Numbered from the stretch's first letter, positions 46,308-58,312 are shown. The stretch is DNA of 64,000 nucleotides from Eonycteris spelaea (GCA_003508835.1 PUFA01000285.1:744001-808000); one strand, 5' to 3'. Notes: generated by a model from the letters alone, not told the origin. A program made the numbers and translations.

Positions 46308-47245
46308 CATGAACAACCAAGGTGACAAGGCATATCAGAAAGAAAGAGAAAAATCTTCAAAAATAACCTTGCACACATAGAAATATGTGACTTAAATGAC
46401 AGAGAAGTCAGGATGGTACTTCTGAAAAAAATCAATGAGATTCAAAACGAATCATATTGACAATTCCAGGAATTGAGAAAACAAGTAGATGAGCAGAAAG
46501 GGTTCTTTAGCAAGGAGACTGAAACCCTCAAAAAGAACCAAATAGAACTTCTGGAGATAAGGACATAATACAAGAGTTAAAAATGAAATAGCAAGCTTGG
46601 GAAATAGAGTTGACCAAATGCAGGAAAGGATCAGTGATATCGAAGACAGAAATCTAGAAATAAATCAGAAGGAAGAAGAGAGAAACCAAGAATGAAAAAT
46701 AATGAAAGAGAAATACAAGAACTAGCTGATACCATGAGAGAGGAAACAAAGAATGGTGGGCATTATAAAGGTGAGGAAAAGGAGTAGGACTAGAAAGCAT
46801 TTTCAGACAAATAGTTGACGAGAATTTCCCAATCTAAGAATGAGCTGGAGCTTGAATTCAAGAAGTCAACAGAAACCCAATTATCTCAACCCAAAAAGGC
46901 CTTCACCAAGACACATTATTAAAATTATCAAAAATCAATGACAAAGAGAGAATTCTCAGGGCAGCCAGGGAGAAGAAAACGGTAACTTATAAAGGAAAAC
47001 CCATTAGATTATCATCGGCTTCTCAGCACAACCTTACAAGCCAGAAAGGAATGGAATCAAATACAAACTATTAAATGAAAGGAACTACCAGCCTAGAATA
47101 ATGTATCCAGCTAAGCTCTCCTTTAGATATGAAGGAGAAATAAAGACCTTTCCAGACATATAAAAATTGAGGGAATTCTCCACTATGAGGCCTGCACTAC
47201 AGGAAATACTGAAAGGGGTCAGCTCACCTAAAACAAAATGACAAA
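46308..47245 (+). pseudogene. L1 ORF1 pseudogene (element D)
   Basis: It would encode the L1 ORF1 RNA-binding chaperone. The sequence shows an E/K/Q-rich coiled-coil-like stretch, then the RNA-binding region and the conserved C-terminal region (around 'ccagctaagctctcctttag', translating to PAKLSF). Several in-frame stops, for example just after 'acgaatcatattga', and frameshifts abolish it. An A-run follows at 47243-47260. Confidence 0.75.
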
Positions 47246-47673
47246 AAAAAAAAAAAAATAATAATTAGGAGTAAGGTGACTAGCAGGCAATAGAAGCAGA
47301 GGAGTGCAACCCTTACTAGAACAGGGCATTATAAGCTTAAAATAAGAAGAGAATTGCTATAGCAAGATAGTAATGAACATTCAGCATACATAGGGACAAA
47401 TTGAGAAACAATGACTGAAAAGGGGAGGATTCAAAGATCCAAATTCACAAAGGGGAATGGAGATAAGGCATGCAGAAGAAAAGGATGACTGTATATATAT
47501 AACTATCCTTTACATATTTGTAATGGTAACCACACACAAAGATTCAGAACTGAATATAACATAAAACAAGAAGGACCAGAGGGAAAACCCACAAAAGCCA
47601 ACCAAAATAAAGAACAGAAACACAAGGACAAGGAAGCAATGGAAACACTGAGCTACCAGAAAGCAAAAGATAA

Positions 47674-49548
47674 ATGGCTATAAGAAGACCTCATATTTCA
47701 ATAATCACCCTAAATGTAAATGGACTGAACTCACCAATAAAAAGGCACAGAGTTGCAGAATGGATCAAAACAAAACTCAACCATATGCTGCCTCCAGGAG
47801 ACACATCTCAGCTCCAAAGACAAATAGAGACTCAAAGTGAAAGGGTGGAAAAATATCAAGCAAATGGCATTCAGAGAAAAGTGGGAATAGTGGTACTAAT
47901 ATCATGAAATGGTCTTCAAAATAAAAAAGGTAAAGAAAGATACTGAGGACACTTCATAATGATAAAGGAATCATGCACCAAGATGACATAACAATTATTA
48001 ATGTCTATGCTCCCAATCAGGGAGCCCCAAATATATAAAGCAATTACTAACAGAACTAAAGGGAGAAACAGACCAATACTTCATAGTAGAGGGCCTAAAT
48101 ACCCCACTGTCGGATATGGACAGATCATCCAAACAGAAAATCATAAGGAAATAACATCCTTAAATGACACATTAGACCAACTGGACATAATTGACATTTA
48201 CAGAGCCTTCCATCCCAAAACAGCTGCTTATACATTCTTCTCTAGTGCACATGGAACATTCTCAAGGATTGACCACATACTGGGACACAGAGATAGCCTC
48301 AACAAATTAAGAGGGTTGAAATCATACCAACCATATTCTCTGATCATAATGCTTGAAACTAGAGATCAATGCAAAAAGAAAAGGAAGAAGAACCACAAAT
48401 ACATGGAGATTAAACAACATATACTGAAGAATAACTGGTCAGAGAAGAAATAAAAAGAGAGATCAAGAGATACATAGAAATGAATGATAATGATAGTACA
48501 ACATATCAAAACTTTTGGGACATGGCAAAAGTCATAAGAGGAAAGTTCATATCATTACAGGCCTATCTCAAAAAAAGAATGAGCCCAAATAAACAACCTA
48601 ATGCTATCTTAAAAAACTAGAAAAGAACAAATGAAGCCTAAAGTCAGCAGAAGGAAAGAAATAATCAAAATTAGAGCAGAAATGAAATTGAAAACAAACA
48701 ACAAACAAACAAAAACAATAGAAAAAATAAATGAACAAAGAGTGGTTCTTTGAGAAGGTTAATAAAATTGACAACCCCTGGCTAGACTCACTAAAGAAAA
48801 AAGAGAAAGGACACAAATAAACAAAATCAGGGATGACAGACACTCAGAAATACAAAGGATCATACAAGAATACTATGAAAAAGTATAAACACCAAATTTA
48901 ATAACCTAGAAGAAATGGACCAGTACTTAGAAAAATACAACTTCCTAGACTGAATCAAGAACTGGAAAATCTAAATAGACTGATCAGCAGTATGGAAATT
49001 GAAACAATCATCAAAAACCTACCAAAAAGTAAAAGTCCAGACCAGTGTTCACCAAACATTCAAGAAGTCTTAATACTTATTTTTCTCATCTTATGAGGGC
49101 CATAATTACCTGATACAAAACCTGGTAAAAAACACACAAAAAGAAAGCTACAGGCCAGTGTTCCTCATGAATACAGATGCAAAAATCCTAAATAAGATAC
49201 TAGTGAACTGGAACACAGCACACATATCAAAATGATTATACACCATGATCAAGTGGGCTTCATCCCAGAGACACAGGGGTAGTTCAACATACTGTAATTG
49301 ATTAATGTGATACAGCATATAAACAAATTAAAAACTAAAAAATCACATGATCGTATCAATAGATGCAGAAAAGGCCTTCGACAAGATACAACATCCATTA
49401 TGATCAAAACCCTTAACAAAATTAAGTAGACAAGGAAAGTACCTTAACATACTAAAGGCAAACCCTCAGCCAACATTATACTTAATGATGAAAAACTAAA
49501 CACTTTCCCTCTAAGATCAGGAAATAAGACGAGGACTGTGCACTGGAT
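47674..49548 (+). pseudogene. L1 ORF2 pseudogene, EN and part of RT (element D)
   Basis: ORF2 would supply endonuclease and reverse transcriptase. The start reads MAIRRPHISIITLNVNGLNS, the classic N-terminal EN motif. A second open piece (48001-48453) contains HGTFSRIDHILGH, the EN Asp/His region. RT sequence follows from about 48950. Frames are interrupted by stops and indels throughout. Element C cuts in at 49549. Confidence 0.85.
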
Positions 49549-51013
49549 ACTACTTCACAAATCACACTAATAAGACTGGGAGACTTAGGAGCTTTGTTTA
49601 ACATAGAAACAGACACAGAAAAGCAGCCACGTGACAGAAACCAATGTGACAGAACAGAACAGAGATCCAGAATAATGGAGTCAAGTAATCTACAGACGCA
49701 GAGTTTCAAAAACAGTAGTTATAAAGATGCTCAATGAACTTTTGGAAAGTATCAAGAACTCCAACAAAGAGATAAAAATGGAAATGGAAATTACAAAAGG
49801 GAACCAGTCTGAAACGGAGAACACATTAATCAGAAATGAGAAGTATAGTAATATAAAAACAAACAAAGTGGATAAAGAAGAAGGATCATACCTATCTAGA
49901 GGACAGGAAAGCCAATCAGGACACTCAATCAGAATGACAAGAAAAAGGATGCCAACTATAAAAATAACTTAAGGAGGATATGGGACTCTGTTAAGTCTCC
50001 AAATAGTCATCTGATCAGCGTAACTGAAGAAAATCAGATGTTTGAAACAGCTGTTTGAAGAAATAATGGAAAACTTCCCTAACCTGGTGAAGGAAATGGA
50101 CATAAAACCCCAGGAAGCTCAGAGAATTCCAAAAATCAGGGATCCAAAGAGGCCCACACCAAGACACATCATAATTAAAATGCCAAAGGTTAAAACAAAG
50201 AAAGAATATTAAAAGCAGCAAGAGAAAAACAGATATTACTTATAAGGGAAACCCATAAGACTGGCAGCTGATTTCTCAAAAGAAACTATGCAGGACAGAA
50301 GGCTTGGCAAAAAATATTCAAGGATGAAGACCCAGGATACAACCAAGAATAATTTATCCAGCAAAGCTATCATTTAGAGTTGAAGGACAGATAAAGAGCT
50401 TCCCAGACAAAAATAAGCTAAAGGAATTTATCACCAAGCCAGATTACAGGAAATGTTGGAGGACTTCTTTAAGAAGAAAAAATGTATCAAAAAAGGAATA
50501 AAGAATGGTAACAACTACATTCCTATCAATAAGTACCTTAAATGGAAAAGAATTAAGTGCTCCAACCAAAAGATAGAGCTGAAAATAAGAAAACAAGACC
50601 CCTACATATGAAAAGGAAGATGGAAAAAGATATTACTTTGATGAAGAAGTATTTAAGTCAGAGAAAAATAAACATATTGATTTCACTTATATGCGAATCT
50701 AAGGAATAAAAAGAACAAACTAATCAAAAACAGGACTCACAAATAGTGGAAATTTGGTGATGGACAGAGGGGAGGGTGGTTTGAGGGGCTGGGAGAATGG
50801 GTGAAGGGTTAAAGTATAAATTAGTAGGTGATAGTAGTCACAGGATGGGAGCACAGCATAAAGATGCATTAGCATTAATACGTTGACTAGTGGAGTGTCA
50901 GGGGAGGGAGGGAGAAATAGAGGGGGATCATTTTAGTACAATGTAGGTGTCTACCAATGTACCATATACTTGAACTAACTAAAATTTAAAAAATAATAAT
51001 AATAAAAAAATAA
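49549..51013 (+). mobile_element. Internally deleted L1 (element C) nested in element D
   Basis: It holds a short 5'UTR end, ORF1 (about 49680-50480), an ORF2 start region, then a joint at about 50625-50640 to the last ORF2 codons ('atttaagtcagagaaaaa'), 3'UTR and an AATAAT-rich tail at 50989-51013. Total 1.46 kb. It is homologous to element B over ORF1, the inter-ORF region and the joint. Its 3' tail (gtaccatatacttgaactaa) also occurs at 63664-63758. D's ORF2 resumes directly after it. Confidence 0.85.
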
Positions 51014-51683
51014 AAAGAAGTGGAAAAAATAACTCCTTTTGCAAATTGCAATAAAAAAAGTAAAATACCTAGGAGTAACTAAAAAAACATGTGAAGGAAC
51101 CTATATCATGAAAACTATAAGACCCTATTAAAAGAAATCAAAGAAGATACAAAGAAATAGAAAGATATTCCGTGTTCTTGGAGTGGAAGAATCGACATAG
51201 TTAAAATGACCTTATTATCTAAAGCAGTATACAGATTTAATGCAATCTGTATCAAAATCCCATTGCATCAAAATCCCATTTGCATTTTTTAAAGAAATAG
51301 AACAGAAAATCATCAGATTTGTATGGAAGCACAAAAAAGACCCCAAATTGCCAAAGCCATCACGAGAAAAAAGAACGTAGCTGGAGGCGTCACTCTGCCT
51401 GACCTCAAATTACACTACAAAGCGACGGGTAATCAAAACAGCGTGGTATTAGCAGCAAAACAGACACACGGACCAGCGGAACAGAATCGAGAGTCCAGAA
51501 GTAAACCCATATTTCTATGGGCCAATAATTTTTGACAAAAAAAGCCAAAAACATACAGTGGAGAAAGGCAAGCCTCTTCAATAAATGGGACAAGAAAACT
51601 GGAAAGCCACCTGCAAAAGAATGAAACTAGACTGTTGTCTATCACTGCACAACCAAAACTAACTCAAAATGGATTAAGGACCT

Positions 51684-52550
51684 CTTTATTTTTAAAGTCA
51701 TTTTAAATTCTATTTGAGCAGCCACTTGCCAATGGCTTAGCCAATGGATAAGTCAAGAACCAATTAATGTTGGGATCTCTCCTTTCCCAGACCCATTAGA
51801 ACAAATGAGAACTTGGCTATTCTAGGACTACACGGGTGAATCCTGACCCTCAGGTTAAAAGGGATCCTCTTTGCCCTTGCTCAGACCACACTCAATGTCT
51901 GGTACTTCCAGCTCTTCCAGTATGTGTCTGGGCCAACCTTGGGGACCACAGACCTTCATTCCTACCCCTTCTCAAACTTCTCAATCAGAGGCCTTTTCAT
52001 GATGTCTCTAGGTACCTGCAGCCTTACCTTTTCTCTTCCAGCCTAAAATCCAAAAACCTTTTACTGTTCTTGGGATTCAGGAGGGTGCAGACTCTTGTCC
52101 CAGGCCTTCCTAAACAGGGACCCTTTCCTCTCCTTTGGGAAGCCTTTACAGCATCACACAATGCAGAAGCAATTTTTCAGTGTTCTCCTGCACTCCATAA
52201 ATTTAAACGAATCTTGAGTTATTTGTTTATATACTTTTCACCCCAATTCAATTATATGTTCCCTTGAGTCTTGTCTTGAATCTTCCTCCCCCAGAGGTAC
52301 TAAATAAATATGTCTAAAGGATGTATGAACAAATAATTATCTGCCTGGAGTTGATTTTAAAAAATCAGATATGAGTGTAGAGGTGGGGGAGAGGGAAGCA
52401 CCTCCAGGATGAAGGACAGACAAGAGTGTTCCCCTTGAACTTGGATTGGGGTCTATACTCTTCATCTCCAATCCTACCTATGGATTATAACACTCATTGG
52501 TTTGTCTCTGTTATTTCTTTATTTGGCCCTAATCCCTCACATCATACTCA
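51684..52550. other. Unassigned; possible L2 tail at 52220-52330
   Basis: 'tttcaccccaattcaattat' and 'ggtactaaataaatatgtct' might be a diverged L2 3' end. A 143-codon frame (51836-52267) has no recognisable domain. Confidence 0.35.
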
Positions 52551-52559
52551 AAATCTCAC

Positions 52560-53030
52560 TGTTTGTGCAAAAAAGGTTTACATATTACAACCAGGGTCCA
52601 GAGAAGTTCCGTGTTTTTCCCAGCATCACACAGCAAGGGTGGAGGTGCCAAGACCTTCCCAGTCATTCATGACACTGAGAATACTGGATTGCGGAGTATC
52701 AGATCCTGCACCCAGACTTAAGCATGCATAATCTCACTTATTCTTCACAACAGAAGAGGAAACTGGGGCTTAGAGAGAGGAAATCTGCCAAAAATCACAC
52801 AGTCAGCAAGCAGCAGCACTAGCATTGAACCCAGTCTGACTGACTCCTCAGCCAGTTCTTTACAGGATATCTCCTGCCTCAGTGTAGCCTAGACATTCTA
52901 GTTTTAAAGATGAGAACTTTAAAACCGTAGGGGCAAAGTGTGCAGCCCAAGTTCACAACAGTTAAGGAAGATAGAGCCAGGGTTAAAAGTTGTGTGATGC
53001 CTGATTCAGGGCACTTTCTGGCGCGATGCT
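52560..53030 (-). mobile_element. Cluster of three antisense MIR fragments
   Basis: Three consecutive antisense MIR-like blocks: 52560-52690 (catcacacagcaagggtgga), 52720-52865 (gaggaaactggggcttagag, 'cacacagtcagcaagcagca'), and 52895-53030 (gatgagaactttaaaaccgt, weaker). Only the second is unambiguous. Confidence 0.65.
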
Positions 53031-53089
53031 CCCCCAAAGTCCAGCACTGGTCAAGTTACTAAACCCCAATAATTAATTTATCTGTTTGT

Positions 53090-53570
53090 GCTCTCCGGCT
53101 AAAAAAACAAAAAAAGAAAAAGAAAGTAAAAAAAAAGCTGGGGTTTGTAGTAAAGAAAGGAATTCGTTTCTTAGAATCAGCCAGTCTGGAGTCAGGTGAG
53201 TTTCATGATCTGAAAGAGCGACTCCCTGATGGTGTGTAAATTACAGATTATATAGAGCAGAATCACATGACACCATAGGTTAGGTGTTAGGGGTCATGTT
53301 AGGAGCTGATTGGTCAGAAGTGAGATAGAGTAATAAATCATCTCTTAAAGGTCTTAGGAAACTCCAGGTCAACCTCCAGTATCCAGAACCGGTTTCAGAG
53401 GGAGCTATCCAGGAGGTAATCCCACTTTAGGGCTCAGGAGCTAAAACATATTTAGATTAAGATGTTATCTTTAGCCTGCCAGGGGCCTAAAACTTGTTGT
53501 GACTGTTTAGGGGTTAGGGCTGGCTGTCTTCTGCTGCCTCCGAGGTCAGTGATGATCAAGGTAAGAGACT
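53090..53570 (-). mobile_element. ERV LTR-like element, minus strand
   Basis: The minus strand carries a TATA-like 'ctctatataatctg' (53247-53260) and a body resembling U3 of class I LTRs ('gagctgattggtcagaagtg' on plus). An A-rich stretch lies at 53098-53135. Boundaries are approximate and no TSD was identified. Confidence 0.45.
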
Positions 53571-54340
53571 AAGATCAGATCAGTGACGTGTGCCCAGGAG
53601 AGAAGAAAGAAAAATTGATTATTTTAAAACTACAGTTTAAATCAAATCAGACTTGTGAGGACCCTCAGTTTTGATCATGCACATCTCTCATAGACAGGGT
53701 AAGTTTCTTCTTCAGTTTCCTGAAGAGCCTAAATTAGGGCCGCCCAAACTGCTCTTTCTCACCCCACCTCAAGCCGGTGCCTCTCTTAAAGGCCCCTGCT
53801 CTTACCAGGCAGTTCTCACAGGTGGCAGGAAGCAAAGGGGAAGGTTGAGCGTTGGCATGACCTCCCTGTCGGCCCACTGGAGGAGAAGCTAGGCTGCAGG
53901 TGCCACGTCAAACTGGGGCTGCTGTCTAGATGGTGCAGAAGTGCTCACCCGGAGCTGCCTGGGTCTCAAGGTACTGCCCTGAGGGGCATTTCCACAGATA
54001 CAAAGCTGCTGGTCACAGCAAAAAGAGATGCGGCTTAGACCCAGGACTGGAGGTCTTATTGCTGGTGTTTGTACTTTTCCCACCAAAGAACATCCCAGAT
54101 TCAGAACCAGCCTGGGAGTGAGATGGGCCAGGGGTCAAGCCTCGGCGTTGCCATGTCCCCAACTCCAGGAGCCTCACTTACTCATCTGTGAAATAAGATG
54201 TCTCTCCCACACTCCCATCCCTTGCTCTGACAGCTCTTCACCCCAAGCCTGGAAGTCTTCTGCCTGAGGACTTCCGTTGGCCTAAGATATGTGCACGGGA
54301 CAAGCAGATGGTCAGGCACCTCTAGGAGTGGTCCTCAACT
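53571..54340. other. Unassigned; weak MIR at 54130-54205
   Basis: 'ggagcctcacttactcatct', 'gtgaaataagatgtctctcc' suggests a sense MIR core. Otherwise nothing recognised. Confidence 0.4.
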
Positions 54341-54342
54341 AA

Positions 54343-54830
54343 CGACTTGTGGGGGAGGAAGAAACTTTCCTCTACCCTCAAGATTCTTCTGGTTGTCCAA
54401 TAATCAAATAGACATGAGACAGATTAGCAATAGAAATAACCAAATCTAATGCATGTATATGGGAGAGTCAGAGACCCATATGTAGGAGAGTTCAAGATGG
54501 AAATGGGGATCTAGGTATAAAAGCGATTCTGAGCTAGGGTTGAAGTAAGGTGCCTTGGGGCTTCAAAGAATCATTCCATGATGGTAGGAACAGGTGCTTA
54601 GAAGAACAGCTATTTTAGTAAATAGAGGTTGTCCTGCCCTATAGATAGGTCAAAAGAAGTTATATCTGATAATAGTTTATTAAGGGCAAGGTCCTTAATT
54701 CAAGTTCTTCTAGGTAGTTAAGGGAGGGGCAGAGTTCCTCTTGAGGCTGAAGCTAAATTACTTTACTTCAAAACAATCTGCATACCAGAAAGGCACATCT
54801 TGGGTTGACTTGTTCTAAACACCCACAGAC
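54343..54830 (-). mobile_element. ERV LTR, minus strand (same family as 12687-13150)
   Basis: It is homologous to 12687-13150 across left and right ends. On the minus strand it carries AATAAA ('cccttaataaactatt') and the terminal region 'gctaatctgtctcatgtct'. No internal proviral sequence is attached. Confidence 0.6.
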
Positions 54831-54859
54831 TGTTGGGAGCTTATGGCCAAATCCTCAGC

Positions 54860-55112
54860 TTTCCTACCCCTCTGGGTTGATGATGACCTGAAGCACATTG
54901 GAACACAGTCACCCAGAGGTCCCCAGTAGGACTTAACCAAATTGACCACAACAGTAACCTGCTCTTCCTATGCCCCATAATTGGACTTCTTCTCCTTCCC
55001 TGTCTCATTTCTCCACTCTCTTATCCAGACTTTTTTGGAAATCGCTTTCCAAATAAATGTCTTGTAATTATTGTCTTAGGTCTGCTTTGGGGGAAAATCC
55101 ACCTAAGACATA
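54860..55112 (+). mobile_element. Old LTR-like 3' end, sense
   Basis: Sense AATAAA in 'ccaaataaatgtcttgtaat', followed by 'gtctgctttgggggaaaatc' and ending 'cacctaagaca', a typical old mammalian LTR terminus. Confidence 0.5.
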
Positions 55113-55139
55113 GGAACTAGAATTATTATAATAGTGTTG

Positions 55140-55490
55140 ACTGAAAAATAATATCTACTAGGTATTTCTCATCAAAAGGATTTATTTGGAAAAAAGAAAA
55201 GGTTGCAAACTGAGAGCATGCAGATATGGAAAGCCACTTGCATACTCTGGCCTATGTGCCAAGATGGAGAGATATTTATATAAGGGAAGCAGAAGTTAGA
55301 ACCATAGAGCTTTATTATAACAGAGTTCTTCCTATAGGGTTCTCTTAGTGTAGGGTTCTTGGCAATTATACAGAGCACAAGAACTTTCATAAGCCCTAGC
55401 TCCTCCTGTAGGCCTTTCCAACAGTTTATGTTTGTTTAAAGTTCCAGTCCATCTTGATCAAGAGCTAGCAGTTAATTGAATGCCCACAAT
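55140..55490 (-). mobile_element. ERV LTR, minus strand
   Basis: The minus strand has TATA-like 'ttatataaatatctctcc' (55269-55286) and downstream AATAAA ('caaataaatcctt', 55178-55190), in LTR order. It lies directly beside another LTR. Confidence 0.5.
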
Positions 55491-56090
55491 GACCCAGGCT
55501 CTCAACGATAAATAAGAAATCTTTAGCCTCATTATTTTTTTTATCATTGAATTGGTCAAGATAGTTATTTATGCCACAATAACAACAATGACAAAAAACC
55601 CAAATCACAATTGCTTAATACCACAAAGGTTTGGCTTAATGGGAGGGGCCTCTTTGCAGATCTTCAGAGACACAGACTAAGTGATGTTCTGCTGTCTTAT
55701 GACACCACCCATCTCAAAATGAGGCCTTAGGGTTTGCCAGGCAGAGAAGATAAGAGAACTACACCATTGGCTCTTCCTACAGTAAGAGCATCTATCATTT
55801 TTATTCTCATTTCATTGACCAACAAGTCATGTTGGCCACACCTGGCTTTGGGGAATAGAGGGGTGGAATGCATATCTCCTGCATGCCTAGGAGTGGAGAA
55901 CTGGAACTATTGGTGAGCACAAGTAAAGCTGATCCCAATCATCATCCTCCCATCACTGCCTTGACAAAAGAGGCATTGGCCTAGAGAGCCCACTTTAGCA
56001 AAGGCACACAGCTACTCATGCGAAAGCCACCACTGCAACTCTGGACCATGGTCTTTTCCAGGATGTCTGAAGGAGAACCTGCTCTCCTCC
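55491..56090. other. Unassigned, possibly old LTR remnants
   Basis: 'gccacaataacaacaatgac' and neighbouring sequence have an LTR-like flavour but no firm match. No gene seen. Confidence 0.35.
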
Positions 56091-56094
56091 CTGA

Positions 56095-56510
56095 GTTCAC
56101 TTTCTCTGAACCAGCTACTATTGTTGCATTAACAATGGACCCTCAAAACTTAATGGCTAAGACAACACTTTGTTTTTCACATTTCTGTGGGTCAGTAATA
56201 CTGGAACAGCTCAACTGGGCAGTCTTCCATGCAGTGTCAGTCCTGAGCCACTAGGGGAAGGCCAGGCATCTTTCTCTTGGTGTGACCTCCAAGCTTATCC
56301 ATGTAGACTAGTTGGGCTTCTTCCACAGCATGGTGACTTCAGACAGGCTGCACCACTTACATGGTCCAAAGGACTAGAAACTGCATTGCCTTCTCTCGTG
56401 ATTTTGGGTTGCTTTGCACACTCTATTGCTCCAAAAATGAGTTACACATCCACCCAGAGTTGAGGGAGAGGTAAAGTCACATTACAGAAACATGTTGAGA
56501 CAGAGATTAA
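56095..56510 (-). mobile_element. Old LTR (MaLR/ERVL type), antisense
   Basis: 'ccctcaaaacttaatggcta', 'tctgtgggtcagtaatactg', 'ctcaactgggcagtcttcca', 'gggcttcttccacagcatgg', 'acatccacccagagttgagg' follow the body order of a common antisense LTR. Related to 27375-27870. Confidence 0.6.
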
Positions 56511-56799
56511 GTGTGGCCACCACACCCTGAGGAGGAGGAGGTCATGGAGGTGAACCCTTGCCATATCCTAGAGACTCTGTCCTCATGCTGTGAGAACTAA
56601 GAGGTACCACTGTTACTTGCCAGGACTAACTCAGAAATCACTTTGTCCAGTTTAGCTAGGCCCATGCCCATGTGTTTTCTGATGCCCTAAGGGCTCAGTT
56701 AATATCTGGACTGGAGAACATGAAAAATCATAGCCCTGGAGTACATTGAAGGGACTCTAAGTACCATCACCACATATATTTATCCTGTATGAGGCTAGC

Positions 56800-56940
56800 C
56801 AGGTGGCCATCATTACTCCTTAACAGATGTGGACACTGAGACCCAAAAGGTTATGTTGTGTTGCCAATGTCACATTAGCGCAAGTGAGTTGCAGAGTCAA
56901 AGACTAGGACTCAGCACTGCTGACTCCCGTCAGCAAGATT
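56800..56940 (-). mobile_element. MIR SINE
   Basis: 'cagatgtggacactgagacc', 'tgttgccaatgtcacattag', 'agttgcagagtcaaagacta' are antisense MIR blocks. The 290 bases before it are unassigned. Confidence 0.75.
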
Positions 56941-57119
56941 TCCCAACACACCACAAGGGATCTGATGTACCCCTTCCTCTGGGATAAACAGTGGAACTTC
57001 TTTAGGATAATTGGTCAAAGAGACAGAAAGGAGGAGATGATAAATCAGTAGAGAGCTGCCTCCCCCCACACCCATCCTTTGCAGGAGAAATTTCTTGAAT
57101 CACCCAAAGTCAATAAGAA

Positions 57120-57242
57120 TCAACTTGTCCAAACTTTTATTTTTCACATAGTGGAACTAAGGCACAAGGCAGGGAGGGGCTTGGTGAAGGTCACATAGGT
57201 AGTAGCAGCAAAGTAGGGGGCCTGAACTGATTTCCTGAGGCC
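57120..57242 (-). mobile_element. MIR SINE
   Basis: 'cacatagtggaactaaggca', 'cttggtgaaggtcacatagg', 'gcaaagtagggggcctgaac' are antisense MIR. Confidence 0.7.
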
Positions 57243-57405
57243 CTGGGCCCTCCCAGGGTTGGGGGCAGGGAGAAGGTATAGGGATAAAGACTTGGTTCAA
57301 GGAGACAGAATGTAGATGTCATCCTGCTTTCCAAACAAAACAACTGGCACCCAGCTTTTTAATTTTTGCGTCTTTTAAATGATTTTCATTAGTCATCCCC
57401 AGGGC

Positions 57406-57416
57406 TATAAAAATAG
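57406..57416 (+). promoter_or_regulatory. Candidate TATA box outside any recognised repeat
   Basis: 'gggctataaaaatagaagc' contains a near-perfect TATA element on the plus strand in sequence that is not an identified repeat. It also resembles an A/T-rich MEF2-type site. No downstream gene could be shown, so it may be chance. Confidence 0.2.
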
Positions 57417-57419
57417 AAG

Positions 57420-57930
57420 CTGCACATACGCAGGCAGTGCTAAGCTGGAGCTGGCCTGAATATTCAGTGGAAGGGTTTCAGACCTTGGGAAAGTGGCAAA
57501 GCCTGATGAATTAACCAAGGTCCTTGAGCAGGGCTGGCTGTCTCATTCCCGCTTCCTGTGGCTCACTCCAGGCCTTTTAAACCATGGGATGAGAGTCCTT
57601 GCTGCTGGAAGGGGAATAAACAGGTCTCTGGGTTCTAGGAGGAATGGATTAAAAGCACCCAGTGGGATGGAACAAAGCCAGCTACCTTGAATTTGCCTCT
57701 TCCAGGAAGCCCTCCAACTTTTCAGAGGATGTTTACCTCCAGGAGGCCGTGGACACCTGCTTTCTCTTTTTCCCATTTCTGCCCCTTAAATAAACCCTTT
57801 GCCTTCTGGAAGCTCCATTCCAGGGGGCTGACCTATGCATCCTCGGAGTTCAGGGTAAAAGCAGGGACAAAGTTCTCTAGACCTCACTTAACCTTGGTTT
57901 TTTGTGGCTCTGCTGTGTGATTGGTTGATC
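57420..57930. other. Unassigned sequence
   Basis: No repeat or gene recognised. Frames of 65-77 codons only. Confidence 0.45.
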
Positions 57931-57934
57931 TGCA

Positions 57935-58090
57935 CATCTGTTTATTTACTCATCCTGCAGGCACTCACCAGGTGCCAACCAGTCCCTGTGCCAGGTGCAG
58001 ATGCAGCTGAGAAAGGCAGGCTGTGACTTCGTAGATGCTTACAGTCACCCAGGGGAATAGGATGTGTGCAGGTCACTGTGACAAACAGGC
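57935..58090 (-). mobile_element. L2 fragment
   Basis: 'tttatttactcatcctgcag', 'ccctgtgccaggtgcagatg', 'gtagatgcttacagtcaccc' are antisense L2 3' end blocks. Confidence 0.65.
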
Positions 58091-58312
58091 TGATGCCCCG
58101 AAGGTGCCATAACAAGTTGAGGCCATGTTGTAGGGGCGAGGTGTAGCCCCTGCCCACCTCTGTCTATTCCCCCACCGGCTCCTTGTCCCTGTCTGCATTT
58201 GCAGCCACATGGCTTTATTTCGGCCATCGAGGCCACCTCCCTCCTGCCTTGAGGACTTCACACATTACCCCTTTTCCCATCACCCTACCACCTCCTCTAA
58301 CTAGCTAATTCC

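Larger units (their letters stand above)
45570..51683 (+). mobile_element. L1 (element D): 5'UTR, ORF1, ORF2, 3'-truncated
   Basis: Plus-strand L1 with its 5' start (ggcggagtaagggacattcc at 45578), a GC-richer 5'UTR of about 730 bases, ORF1 from 46308, and ORF2 from 47674. Element C splits ORF2 at 49549-51013, and D's ORF2 resumes at 51014. D stops in the C-terminal ORF2 near 51683 with no 3'UTR or poly-A, so the 3' end was lost. D is very similar over 51014-51683 to the L1 at 61.8-64 kb (same subfamily). Frames are broken. Confidence 0.9.

Noticed and set aside
51836..52267. 143-codon plus-strand frame
   Set aside because: No domain; a possible L2 tail overlaps its end.
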